A DNA stretch of 64,000 bases from Sphingobacterium siyangense (lineage in GTDB: Bacteria > Bacteroidota > Bacteroidia > Sphingobacteriales > Sphingobacteriaceae), in NCBI RefSeq assembly GCF_007830445.1, contig NZ_VLKR01000012.1, positions 62,001-126,000 on the forward strand. Direction: 5' to 3'. A program made the position numbers and the translations under genes. The notes under the pieces are model-generated. The model was not told the DNA's origin, searched no databases, and saw only the letters and a list, made by a program, of their open reading frames with translations. Shown one piece after another: positions 1-8,539 of the stretch (the first letter of the stretch is position 1; each line of letters starts with the position of its first letter).

Positions 1-207
1 AAAATGCCAAGGTCTTTATAAAGTGCAACTTATGATTGACCTCCATGGAATAGATGCAATTACTTTCTGATACAAAATCCGAAGCTAAAACAGGCTTAGG
101 ATCAATAATGGATTTTCGGTTGATGTTACGTCGTCACCAGTGAAAAACAAATAGAATGCCACGAGCTCATTTATGCCTTTGAAAGCGAGCTCAAAAATAA
201 TTATTTG

Positions 208-2811
208 ATGAAAAACACTTATACTAAGCTAGCCATTGGTCTTTTATTTTCGGCGGGTCTAATGCAATCTTGTTCTATATTGCAAACCGTAGGTTTAAGA
301 AAAAAAGAGACGGTTACTTCTGCCAAAGATTCTACGGCAAAGAAAGATTCTACAGCTGCATACGACAAATTGTTGAAAGATGCGCGTGTGGATAGTGGAA
401 TGTTTACTGTGATCCGTAAAGAAAACAACTACTACTTTGAAATTCCATTGAAAAAGATGGGGCAAGATATATTGTTGATCCAAAAGCTATCTTCTGTACC
501 GTTGGCCTTGAATGAGGCTGGGGTAAACAAAGGGATGAATTATGAAAATAAGGTCATTCGTTTTACCCATCGTAAAGAGAAAAAAGAAGTGTGGGTTTCG
601 GAGATTAAACCGCAGGTCGAAGTACCTAAGGGTGACGCAATAGCCGCTTCGGTATATGATAATTATCGCCCTTCTTATATTGAATCGTTTAAGATTGAAA
701 GCTATTCAAAGGATTCAAGTGCCGTGGTGATCAAAGTCAATAAAGTATTTGACGGTTCAGAAAAAAGCTTTACGGATGTGTTTACGTCTTTGGGTTTGGG
801 AACTTCACCTAAAACGAGTATATCTACCGTTGAAGACATTAAATCCTATGCGAATAATATCGTTGTGAAGTCTGTATTCTCTACCAAGGTCACTGAAGGT
901 GATGAATCTGTACCGGTTTCTTTAGAAATTACAAGTAATCTTTACGAACTGCCTGAAAATCCTATGGTTGCGCGGTTTGCAGATCCAAGAGTAGGTTTCT
1001 TTACTTCACCACGTTGGTATTTTAATGATAAACAACAGGAACTGGATAAGAAAAATCTGGTCAATCGCTGGCGCTTAGAGCCGCGTGACGAAGATAAAGC
1101 GCGGTATCTGAAAGGGGAGTTGGTCGAACCAAAGAAACCGATTGTCTTTTATTTAGATCCGGCGACACCAAAACAGTGGCGACAAGCGATCATCGATGGA
1201 GTTCATGATTGGCAGGTTGCCTTTGAAGCTGCTGGTTTCAAAAATGCAATTCTGGCCAAACAACAGCCGGATAGTGTCAAATTTGATCCCGATGATGCCA
1301 ATGTATCCTCGATCGTTTACGCAGCATCTGCTCAGGCTAATGCCATGGGACCTTCTGTGGTCGATCCGCGCTCGGGGGAGATCCTTGAAGCCGATGTGAT
1401 CTGGTGGCACAACGTCATGACGATTTTAAATAGCTGGATGCGTATACAAACAGGTATAGTAGATACATCGGTACGATCCAATGTGTTTTCGGATGAAAAA
1501 ATGGCACATGCCATTCGCTTTGTTTCTTCCCATGAAATTGGGCATACCTTGGGTCTTATGCATAACATGGGCTCCTCGGCAAGTTTTCCTGTTGATTCAT
1601 TGCGTAGTAAAAGCTTCACCGCTAAAATGGGGGGGACTGCTCCTTCAATTATGGATTACGCTCGTTTCAATTATGTGGCACAACCCGAAGATGGTGTGGA
1701 ACAGATCACTCCCGTGATCGGTGCTTACGACAAGTATGCCATTGGCTGGGCTTACCGTTGGTATGGCAAAACGCAACCTTGGGATGAAATTCCTTTGCTG
1801 AGAAAGGAAATTGACAGCCATGTACATGATCCTATTTACCATTACGGTGAACAGCAAGATTCTAAAAATATCGTTGATCCGCGGGCTCAATCGGAAGATC
1901 TTGGTGACGACGCGATGAAAGCTGGTGAATATGGCATGCGGAATCTGCGTCGTATGATGCCTAATATTATCAACTGGACCACTAATGTAGGTGATGATTA
2001 CTACCGTGCCGGTAAATTATATATGGGTGTAGTCGGACAATGGTATGCGTATGCTGACCATGTCTTAAATAATATCGGGGGAATATACCTGGAAAATGCT
2101 GTTTTGGGCGATCAAAAAGATGCCTATAGTCCAGTACCAACAGACAAACAAGTACGTGCTTTGGAATACCTCAAGAAGAATGTCTTTTACATGCCCGAGT
2201 GGTTGTTCGTCCCAGAGCTGATGGCAAAAACTTTTCCATTGAAAGATTCTCCAATAGGACCATTTGAGTATGCTCCTTATAACTTACAACGTGAATTTCA
2301 GTATGCCATGTTGTATAAACTGGTCAATGATGAACGTTTGCTGCGTATGGTTGAGATGGAAAATCTTTTTGGAAGTAGAAAAGCATGGAGTGCACCTGAG
2401 TTTCTAACTTCTGTACGTCAGACGATCTTTGCTAAAACCATCAGTGGACAATCGTTGGACCTTAAAACACGGATGCTACAACAAAACTATGTGGATGTTC
2501 TGATGGTATCTACAAACAAATCCATGGAGAAATTAAATGCGAAGAAGCTGGCAGGCATTGAGCAGCTAGTTGAAGCGATACAACCTGATCTATGTTTACA
2601 TCCACAACATGCATCCTCTTCACAAACGGGACTTCGGAATGTACATGTCACTGGTATGATACGCACTTCCGATATGTTGACCTATAAACGTGCTGAACTA
2701 TATGAGATCTACCAGTTGTTGAAGCAAAAGCAGCGGACAGGTGACGCGACTACAAAATCGCATTACATGGATCTTTTACTACGTATTGCAAATACCTTAG
2801 AATTAAACTAA
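208..2811 (+). CDS. Zinc-dependent metzincin-type metalloprotease, lipoprotein (DUF5117/DUF5118 family)
   Basis: Predicted secreted zinc peptidase of 867 aa. Seen: a lipoprotein signal ending in a lipobox with Cys about 22, so it is probably anchored to the outer membrane. The motif HEIGHTLGLMH (HExxHxxGxxH) starts at about residue 442 and supplies three zinc-binding His and the catalytic Glu. A Met-turn candidate (PSIMDYARFNY) follows. Overall layout matches the DUF5118-DUF5117-Met_zincin family. The ATG at 208 is preferred over an in-frame TTG at 205. The gene ends 19 bases before a SusC gene and about 3.4 kb before its SusD, so the three are probably one operon. The substrate is not shown by the sequence; the company of SusCD suggests peptides are made at the surface and imported. 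Family call is firm, role is inference. Confidence 0.9.
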   Translation: MKNTYTKLAIGLLFSAGLMQSCSILQTVGLRKKETVTSAKDSTAKKDSTAAYDKLLKDARVDSGMFTVIRKENNYYFEIPLKKMGQDILLIQKLSSVPLALNEAGVNKGMNYENKVIRFTHRKEKKEVWVSEIKPQVEVPKGDAIAASVYDNYRPSYIESFKIESYSKDSSAVVIKVNKVFDGSEKSFTDVFTSLGLGTSPKTSISTVEDIKSYANNIVVKSVFSTKVTEGDESVPVSLEITSNLYELPENPMVARFADPRVGFFTSPRWYFNDKQQELDKKNLVNRWRLEPRDEDKARYLKGELVEPKKPIVFYLDPATPKQWRQAIIDGVHDWQVAFEAAGFKNAILAKQQPDSVKFDPDDANVSSIVYAASAQANAMGPSVVDPRSGEILEADVIWWHNVMTILNSWMRIQTGIVDTSVRSNVFSDEKMAHAIRFVSSHEIGHTLGLMHNMGSSASFPVDSLRSKSFTAKMGGTAPSIMDYARFNYVAQPEDGVEQITPVIGAYDKYAIGWAYRWYGKTQPWDEIPLLRKEIDSHVHDPIYHYGEQQDSKNIVDPRAQSEDLGDDAMKAGEYGMRNLRRMMPNIINWTTNVGDDYYRAGKLYMGVVGQWYAYADHVLNNIGGIYLENAVLGDQKDAYSPVPTDKQVRALEYLKKNVFYMPEWLFVPELMAKTFPLKDSPIGPFEYAPYNLQREFQYAMLYKLVNDERLLRMVEMENLFGSRKAWSAPEFLTSVRQTIFAKTISGQSLDLKTRMLQQNYVDVLMVSTNKSMEKLNAKKLAGIEQLVEAIQPDLCLHPQHASSSQTGLRNVHVTGMIRTSDMLTYKRAELYEIYQLLKQKQRTGDATTKSHYMDLLLRIANTLELN

Positions 2812-2830
2812 TATATTAACATCTACCAAA

Positions 2831-5800
2831 ATGAATAAGTTTTTAATACCGTTGACCTTCATGTGTGTGCACGTTGCGCATGCGCAGGAATCCAGGGAAC
2901 TGAAAGGAAAGGTTTTGGATGCGGTCACGTTAAAACCGGTCGTGGGGGCGACGGTTGTCGTTGAAAGTTCGGCAGTAGCAGAAGATATCGGTGTACCTAA
3001 TCAGGTGCAGCAGTCGGCATTGGGTTCATTGACCGATGCGGCTGGTGAATTTCGCTTAAAAGTGCCTAGTAATTTAAAGTATGTAACGATTAGCTATGTC
3101 GGGTACCAGCGTATTCAGGTGCCGGTATTTCAGGATCATAAGACAATCTTGCTTCAGCCAAGTGGTGAGTCCTTGGATGAAGTGATCGTAACAGGTTATA
3201 CGGATATCAAAAAACGTAAGAATACGACGGCTTACAATAAAATCAATGTAGCGGACATCAAACAGACGGGGGTTGCATCGATCGATGAAATGCTTGCTGG
3301 TCAGGTGGCAGGTTTGCAGTTGAGCAATTTTAATGGCGGCCCCAATAGTGCTCCACAGATCCGTATTCGTGGTACTGTATCACTCAATGGCACACAAGAT
3401 CCCTTATGGGTGATTGACGGACTGCCGATTGAAGGTACGGCAATGCCAAACCGAATAGAGAAAGATGATCTTAATAGCTTGACAAATCTTCCTATTGCAG
3501 GCATCAATCCCGATGATATCGCCGATATTACCGTTTTAAAAGATGCTGCGGCGACTTCAATTTATGGTGCCCGGGCCGCAAATGGGGTCATTGTGATTAC
3601 CACAAAAAGAGGTAAATCTGGTCCCGCAAAATTGCAGGTGTCAGCAAATACCTTTGTGACGCAACGTCCGGATTTCGGTAAACTCAATCTGATGGATGCT
3701 AATGAAAAAGTGAATTTTGAGTTATTGATGGCCAATCGTACGGATCTCAATTATCGTACGGATAAGGGCGCTGTTATGCGGATACTAAATAAAGCAAATG
3801 CATTGGATGCTTATCGCACCGGTGGTTTAGCAGCTTTGTCACCGGAAGTACAGCAGTCGATCAGTCAATTGCGCACGCAACAAACGAATTGGGGGAATGA
3901 ATTATACCGTCAGGCGGTCAATCAACAGTATTCCGCGTCTATTTCAGGCGGTAATGATGGGCATCGCTATTATTTGTCAACAGGTTTGTACGATGAAAAA
4001 GGTGCTACAAAAGCGGTAGATCTTCGTCGTTATTCATTGACATTAAATAACGATTTTACAATCAACGATCGGTTTAAAGCTGGTATTAATATATTAGGAT
4101 CAGTTTCGAATAGACAAAATCCGATTCAGGATCGTGATGCTTTCACGAACCCAAGTTATTATGTGCGTTCGGTTAATCCATATCTTTCAGTTTATGATCA
4201 ATCTGGGAAATTTAACTATGATCCAGATATCGAGGGCTTTGAAAGAGATACTTATATCCCATTTAACGCAATTGAAGAGCGCGATAATACCAAATACACG
4301 TTAACAAATAAAGCACTGAAAGCAATCAGTTATTTGGAATACGCTATTTTACCACAGTTATCCCTGAGAACAGAGCTTGGTTTGCAATTTGATGAAAATA
4401 AAACTGAAAAATTTGCAGATCAGGAAAGTTATAACACCCGAAAATTGCGTGCTGCGACCCGCTACTACGATGCCGCCAGCAAGACAAATAAGTATTTTTT
4501 GCCTACTGGTGGGACAATAGAAAATTCCAATAATAGCGTTTTCCAATACAATTGGAAAACTTATTTAAAGTACAACAAAACCTGGAACGATCGCCATGAG
4601 CTGGAATTGATGGGAGGAACGGAACTGAGACGGAGCAAGAGTGAAATCGTAACAACGAAGGGATTCGGGTACAATCCGGCAACATTGACGACGCAAACAC
4701 TTGTTTTTCCAAATAGCAACTACCAAAATGACTCAAGGTTTGTACAGTATAAAAAAGGATTTGTAGAAAGCTCATATGCCTCGTTCTATGGGAATGCGAC
4801 CTATACTTTTGATCGGAAATACAATGTATATGCAAGTATTCGACAAGATGGTTCTAATATGTTTGGTGTTGATCCCAAATATCGTTTTCTACCGATTTGG
4901 TCTGTTTCGGGATCATGGAATGTGCTAGAGGAAGAGTTTATTAAAGGAAAAACCGCTTTGTCTGATCTCCGAGTGCGCGCGTCTTACGGTACGCAAGGAA
5001 ATATTGATCGCAATACTTATCCTTTTATTGTTGGTTTTTATAATAACATTACCATGTTGCCAGGAAATAATGAAGGAACTGTATTTGTTGAGATGCCTGC
5101 TAATGATAAACTTCGCTGGGAAAAGACCCAATCTTATAATGCTGGGATTGATTTAGGCCTATGGAAAAACAGATTAAATATTACGGTTGATTATTATAAC
5201 AGAAAGAGTACCGACTTAATCGATTATAGTGCAATACCTTTGGAAAACGGTTTCCAAAACGTAAAAGTTAATTGGGCCTCAGCAAGAAACCAAGGCGTGG
5301 AATTGACGATATCAAGCCGTCAGATCCAAACGGATAAATTCTCCTGGTCAACGGACTTTAATATTGCACACAATAGTAATAAATTATTAAAAGTACTCGC
5401 TGATCCAAAAGCCTATGCGCTTGAAACACAGGAAGGGCGTCCAATTAATGGCCTATACGTATTGGAAACGGCTGGTTTGGATAAAGATGGGGTGATGCAG
5501 TTCAGAAATCAGGATGGATCCGTTTCGAGCTTTGAACAGTTTTTTGGATTATATGATCCATGGGCGGAGTTTTTGCCAGGTTATATTTCGCAAACCGATA
5601 TGACCGCTGCAGAATACCGTTCTAAATTTAAATACAAGGGTAGTAAAGATCCGAAGTTTATCGGCGGAATGACCAACCGTTTCCGTTATGCTAATTTTGA
5701 TCTCGCAATTTCTGCTGTGTTTAATTTGGAGCGTTGGGTAAGCCGTACACCGACTTATAATCCGGCTCTGGTAGACCGTGGTCAGAATTATACAACAGAT

Positions 5801-6169
5801 CTTTTGAAGGCACTGCAAGAGGGTGGTAATATGCCTGCTTTGGGAAGCATAAGTTCTGAATTCAATGATCGCTGGATGGCCTATGCTTGGTTGGAAAGCA
5901 ATGATCCAATTAAATCATTCAATCTCTATGATATCTGGGCAAAGAAAATGAGCTATGTCCGCATCAATAGCATTCGTTTAGGTTATACACTCCCTGCTGC
6001 ATTAAGTAAAAAAATTGGTACAAGCAATTTACGCGTGAATGTAGAAGGACGTAACCTATTTGTCTTTGGAGCAAATTATGACGGATATTTTGATCCTGAA
6101 ACTTACGGTAATTATTATGCACAACCGATCAGCAAGTCTTTTGCCTTCGGTCTGTCAGCGAGTTTTTAA
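2831..6169 (+). CDS. SusC/RagA-type TonB-dependent outer-membrane receptor
   Basis: Outer-membrane importer of 1112 aa. Seen: signal peptide ending HVAHAQ, a CarboxypepD_reg-like domain (about residues 23-105), a TonB-box-like stretch LDEVIVTGY, a plug domain with the SusC hallmarks (VAGLQL, RIRGTVSL, VLKDAAATSIYGARAANGVI), and a long beta-barrel ending in an aromatic residue (LSASF). It lies between a metzincin protease and a SusD lipoprotein with very short gaps, and no glycoside hydrolase is nearby. By analogy with RagAB, peptide import is a reasonable guess, but the ligand cannot be read from the sequence. The carboxypeptidase-like domain is longer than usual, with an insert around VAEDIGVPNQVQQ. 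Confidence 0.95.
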   Translation: MNKFLIPLTFMCVHVAHAQESRELKGKVLDAVTLKPVVGATVVVESSAVAEDIGVPNQVQQSALGSLTDAAGEFRLKVPSNLKYVTISYVGYQRIQVPVFQDHKTILLQPSGESLDEVIVTGYTDIKKRKNTTAYNKINVADIKQTGVASIDEMLAGQVAGLQLSNFNGGPNSAPQIRIRGTVSLNGTQDPLWVIDGLPIEGTAMPNRIEKDDLNSLTNLPIAGINPDDIADITVLKDAAATSIYGARAANGVIVITTKRGKSGPAKLQVSANTFVTQRPDFGKLNLMDANEKVNFELLMANRTDLNYRTDKGAVMRILNKANALDAYRTGGLAALSPEVQQSISQLRTQQTNWGNELYRQAVNQQYSASISGGNDGHRYYLSTGLYDEKGATKAVDLRRYSLTLNNDFTINDRFKAGINILGSVSNRQNPIQDRDAFTNPSYYVRSVNPYLSVYDQSGKFNYDPDIEGFERDTYIPFNAIEERDNTKYTLTNKALKAISYLEYAILPQLSLRTELGLQFDENKTEKFADQESYNTRKLRAATRYYDAASKTNKYFLPTGGTIENSNNSVFQYNWKTYLKYNKTWNDRHELELMGGTELRRSKSEIVTTKGFGYNPATLTTQTLVFPNSNYQNDSRFVQYKKGFVESSYASFYGNATYTFDRKYNVYASIRQDGSNMFGVDPKYRFLPIWSVSGSWNVLEEEFIKGKTALSDLRVRASYGTQGNIDRNTYPFIVGFYNNITMLPGNNEGTVFVEMPANDKLRWEKTQSYNAGIDLGLWKNRLNITVDYYNRKSTDLIDYSAIPLENGFQNVKVNWASARNQGVELTISSRQIQTDKFSWSTDFNIAHNSNKLLKVLADPKAYALETQEGRPINGLYVLETAGLDKDGVMQFRNQDGSVSSFEQFFGLYDPWAEFLPGYISQTDMTAAEYRSKFKYKGSKDPKFIGGMTNRFRYANFDLAISAVFNLERWVSRTPTYNPALVDRGQNYTTDLLKALQEGGNMPALGSISSEFNDRWMAYAWLESNDPIKSFNLYDIWAKKMSYVRINSIRLGYTLPAALSKKIGTSNLRVNVEGRNLFVFGANYDGYFDPETYGNYYAQPISKSFAFGLSASF

Positions 6170-6190
6170 TTCTTTTAATTGATTTATAAC

Positions 6191-7510
6191 ATGAAAAAGA
6201 TAGTTTATTTTGGAATGATCATGGCAGCCAGTGCATTGAATTCCTGCGATAAATATTTAGATATAAAACCGGTAGGGACGGTTATCCCTACTTCGGAAAG
6301 TGATTTTAGAGGTTTAATGACAAGCAGTTATGCAAACTTTCCTGCACATAAGTCCTATTTGTCCTTGCGGACAGATGAGCTATTGTTGGATGAAAGTTCG
6401 ACTGATGCCGCTAGAACCAAAGATATTTATCTTTGGAACGATCAAAATCCTGATCCGACAACAATTGCTTATCCCTATCTGACATTTTATAGTAGTATTT
6501 TTTATACCAATCAGGTCATTAGTACAATCGATGAAAAGTTGGCTAGCAATGCAGCAGTGGACCAAATCAAAGGAGAAGCTTATCTGATGCGTGCTTATGC
6601 TCATTTTGAGTTATTAAATCTCTACAGCGAGGTCTATTCGGCGAGTAATGCAGGGCTTCGGGGCGTTCCTTTATCGACAAAGATTGACCTGGAACAACGT
6701 TTTGTACCTGTGACCATTGGAGAGTCTTATGCGCAGATCCTGGCTGATATGGGAAAAGGGACAGCTTTACTGACTGTGGATGATCAGGCAAAAGGTGTTA
6801 ATTATCGCTTTAGCAAACGCGCTGCTTTTGCCATGGCCTCACGCGTTCATTTATATCGCGGTGAGTGGCAAGAAGCAATTGATGCCGCTAAAAAAGCTTT
6901 GGTTATAAATGACAAATTGGTTGATCTCAATGCTGCTGGAAGCCTACTTCCGAATGATTTTGAATCAGCGGAGATGATTATGGCTTTGGAAAAAGTATCT
7001 GTTCCTGGAGTACGTACAAGTTCCTTTATTTCACCGGCCTTGTTAGACAGTTATTCTGCAGGCGATTTGAGAAAAGGTCGTTACTTCCAAAAAAGTGGGG
7101 GCGATTATGTATCCCTCAAAGGTGGGGACAACCGTTTTAATGTGAGTTTTAGAAATGCTGATCTTTATTTGACGTTGGCCGAATGTTATGTTCGTCTGGG
7201 AAATACAGCAGAAGCATTAAAATATCTGTCTGCTTTAAAGAAAAACAGATTTACCGCAGATGCCTATGCCAAAGAAACTAAGGCTGACGCAGGTTTGTCA
7301 AAGGAGCAATTGCTAGATGCGGTTCTGCTGGAACGCAAGCGTGAACTGGCGCTAGAGGGATTACGGTGGTATGATCTAAAACGGACGACAAGACCGGCGA
7401 TCACACACAGTAGTTTCGGCAGAACGGTAACACTGCAGCAGAACGATCCTCGTTATGTGATACGTTATCCACAGGAAGCAATCAATAATAATCCCGATCT
7501 GTTGAAATAA
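6191..7510 (+). CDS. SusD/RagB-family nutrient-binding lipoprotein
   Basis: Surface lipoprotein of 439 aa that should cap the barrel of the upstream SusC and bind its ligand. Seen: lipoprotein signal with lipobox ALNSC, the typical early SusD string KYLDIKPVGTVIP, helical TPR-like repeats (GEAYLMRAYAHFELLNLYSE), and the C-terminal signature ERKRELALEGLRWYDLKR. The ATG at 6191 is chosen over an in-frame TTG at 6179 because it gives a proper signal peptide. The gap to SusC is 21 bases, so the two are co-transcribed. A hairpin terminator follows at 7538. Confidence 0.95.
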   Translation: MKKIVYFGMIMAASALNSCDKYLDIKPVGTVIPTSESDFRGLMTSSYANFPAHKSYLSLRTDELLLDESSTDAARTKDIYLWNDQNPDPTTIAYPYLTFYSSIFYTNQVISTIDEKLASNAAVDQIKGEAYLMRAYAHFELLNLYSEVYSASNAGLRGVPLSTKIDLEQRFVPVTIGESYAQILADMGKGTALLTVDDQAKGVNYRFSKRAAFAMASRVHLYRGEWQEAIDAAKKALVINDKLVDLNAAGSLLPNDFESAEMIMALEKVSVPGVRTSSFISPALLDSYSAGDLRKGRYFQKSGGDYVSLKGGDNRFNVSFRNADLYLTLAECYVRLGNTAEALKYLSALKKNRFTADAYAKETKADAGLSKEQLLDAVLLERKRELALEGLRWYDLKRTTRPAITHSSFGRTVTLQQNDPRYVIRYPQEAINNNPDLLK

Positions 7511-7537
7511 TCTATTTTTTTAAATCCTATATATATT

Positions 7538-7569
7538 AATCCATTTTCTTTTTAGGAAATGGATTTTTT
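7538..7569 (+). terminator. Rho-independent terminator after the protease-SusCD operon
   Basis: A perfect 9-bp stem (AATCCATTT / AAATGGATT, 7538-7546 and 7557-7565) with a 10-base loop runs into six T. It ends only 14 bases before the next gene's ATG, so that gene either depends on read-through or has its promoter inside this region. Confidence 0.75.
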
Positions 7570-7583
7570 ATTACATTCAACCC

Positions 7584-8309
7584 ATGGGATGGAAAATACT
7601 GATTGTCGAAGACGAAGACTGGGCTTTTGTAGGCTTAAAGGAGATGTTGACTGCGCGCTATGGAGAAAGTGAACTGACCTTTACCAATGCAAAAGAGGTT
7701 CAGGAAGCGGTGGTGACAATCAATAGAAATCAATTCGATCTGATTTTTATGGATATCCACCTGATGGATGGGCTGAGCTTTGAAATTTTTAAGCAGGTAT
7801 CTATCGATGTGCCGCTTATTTTTACGACGGCTTACGAACAATATGCCTTGGAGGCCTTCCAAAATAGAGGGTATGCCTATTTGTTAAAACCTTTCGACAG
7901 CGACGAGTTGACTGAGGTCATGAAACGTATCGAACCGCTACTACCTAAAGTAGAACCTCGGCTCAAACAGCGTTTTTTAGTGAAATATGGTAATTTTTTA
8001 AAGTCGCTGGCCATTGCTGATATTGCTTATTTTATGGCAGAAGACAAAGAGTTGTATGCTGTAGAAAAAGGATCTGGAATTGCATATATTATTGAAGATA
8101 CCATCACTCATCTCGTTACACAGGTAGATCCAACAGTTTTTTTCCAGATCAATCGTAAATTTCTTGTTCGAATAGATGCGATTCAATCCATGTTAAAAAT
8201 TAGTCGAAATAGAATCAAATTAGCGTTAATGCCCTCAACTCCAGCGGGAATTGTAGTCATTGTTAGTGAGGAACGATCTCCGAAGTTTCAAAAATGGCTT
8301 GATCAATAA
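7584..8309 (+). CDS. LytTR-family response regulator
   Basis: Two-component response regulator of 241 aa. Seen: N-terminal receiver domain (residues about 4-120) with acidic pocket ED at 9-10, phospho-acceptor Asp57 in FDLIFMDIHL, a conserved Thr about 81-82 and Lys102 in LLKPF; then a LytTR DNA-binding domain (about 135-235) with the signature FFQINRKFLVRIDAI. Such regulators usually sit beside a 7TMR-type or LytS-like histidine kinase, but none is encoded next to it here. It follows the protease-SusCD operon after a terminator, so it may control that operon or be partly co-transcribed with it. Confidence 0.92.
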   Translation: MGWKILIVEDEDWAFVGLKEMLTARYGESELTFTNAKEVQEAVVTINRNQFDLIFMDIHLMDGLSFEIFKQVSIDVPLIFTTAYEQYALEAFQNRGYAYLLKPFDSDELTEVMKRIEPLLPKVEPRLKQRFLVKYGNFLKSLAIADIAYFMAEDKELYAVEKGSGIAYIIEDTITHLVTQVDPTVFFQINRKFLVRIDAIQSMLKISRNRIKLALMPSTPAGIVVIVSEERSPKFQKWLDQ

Positions 8310-8395
8310 TAGTAAGTTAGCTTACTAAATGACTTTTATAAGCTTAGTTTTTAATTTTAAGTACTTTATTTATAGTGTTTTGTGTTTTAGCGAAA

Positions 8396-8477
8396 CAAAA
8401 TCTATTAATTCAATAGATTTTGTTATATATTTGCGTTCCAATAAAAACTACTTATTCAGTAGATTTTATTGGAATGC
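8396..8477 (+). promoter_or_regulatory. Promoter region with two related palindromes flanking a TAnnTTTG box
   Basis: Palindrome 1 is perfect: arms 8396-8406 (CAAAATCTATT) and 8412-8422 around a 5-base loop. Palindrome 2 has 20-base arms (8433-8452 and 8458-8477) with two mismatches and also a 5-base loop. The central 25 bases of the two (8397-8421 and 8443-8467) agree at 21 positions and lie exactly 46 bases apart. A Bacteroidota -7 box TATATTTG sits between them at 8426-8433. Palindrome 1 would cover the -33 region, and palindrome 2 would form a strong hairpin at the 5' end of the mRNA. They look like paired operators or an operator plus RNA hairpin for the SusC gene at 8540. Confidence 0.6.
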
Positions 8478-8539
8478 AAGGAGCCACTGTGTTTTTTGTA
8501 TTTAATCACACTTAACTTATTTAGTAAAGCATTCTTACG

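Noticed and set aside
2..70. Open frame of 22 codons ending in TGA at the left edge
   Set aside because: It could be the tail of an upstream gene, but it is too short to recognise and another frame is equally open; nothing firm can be called before 208.
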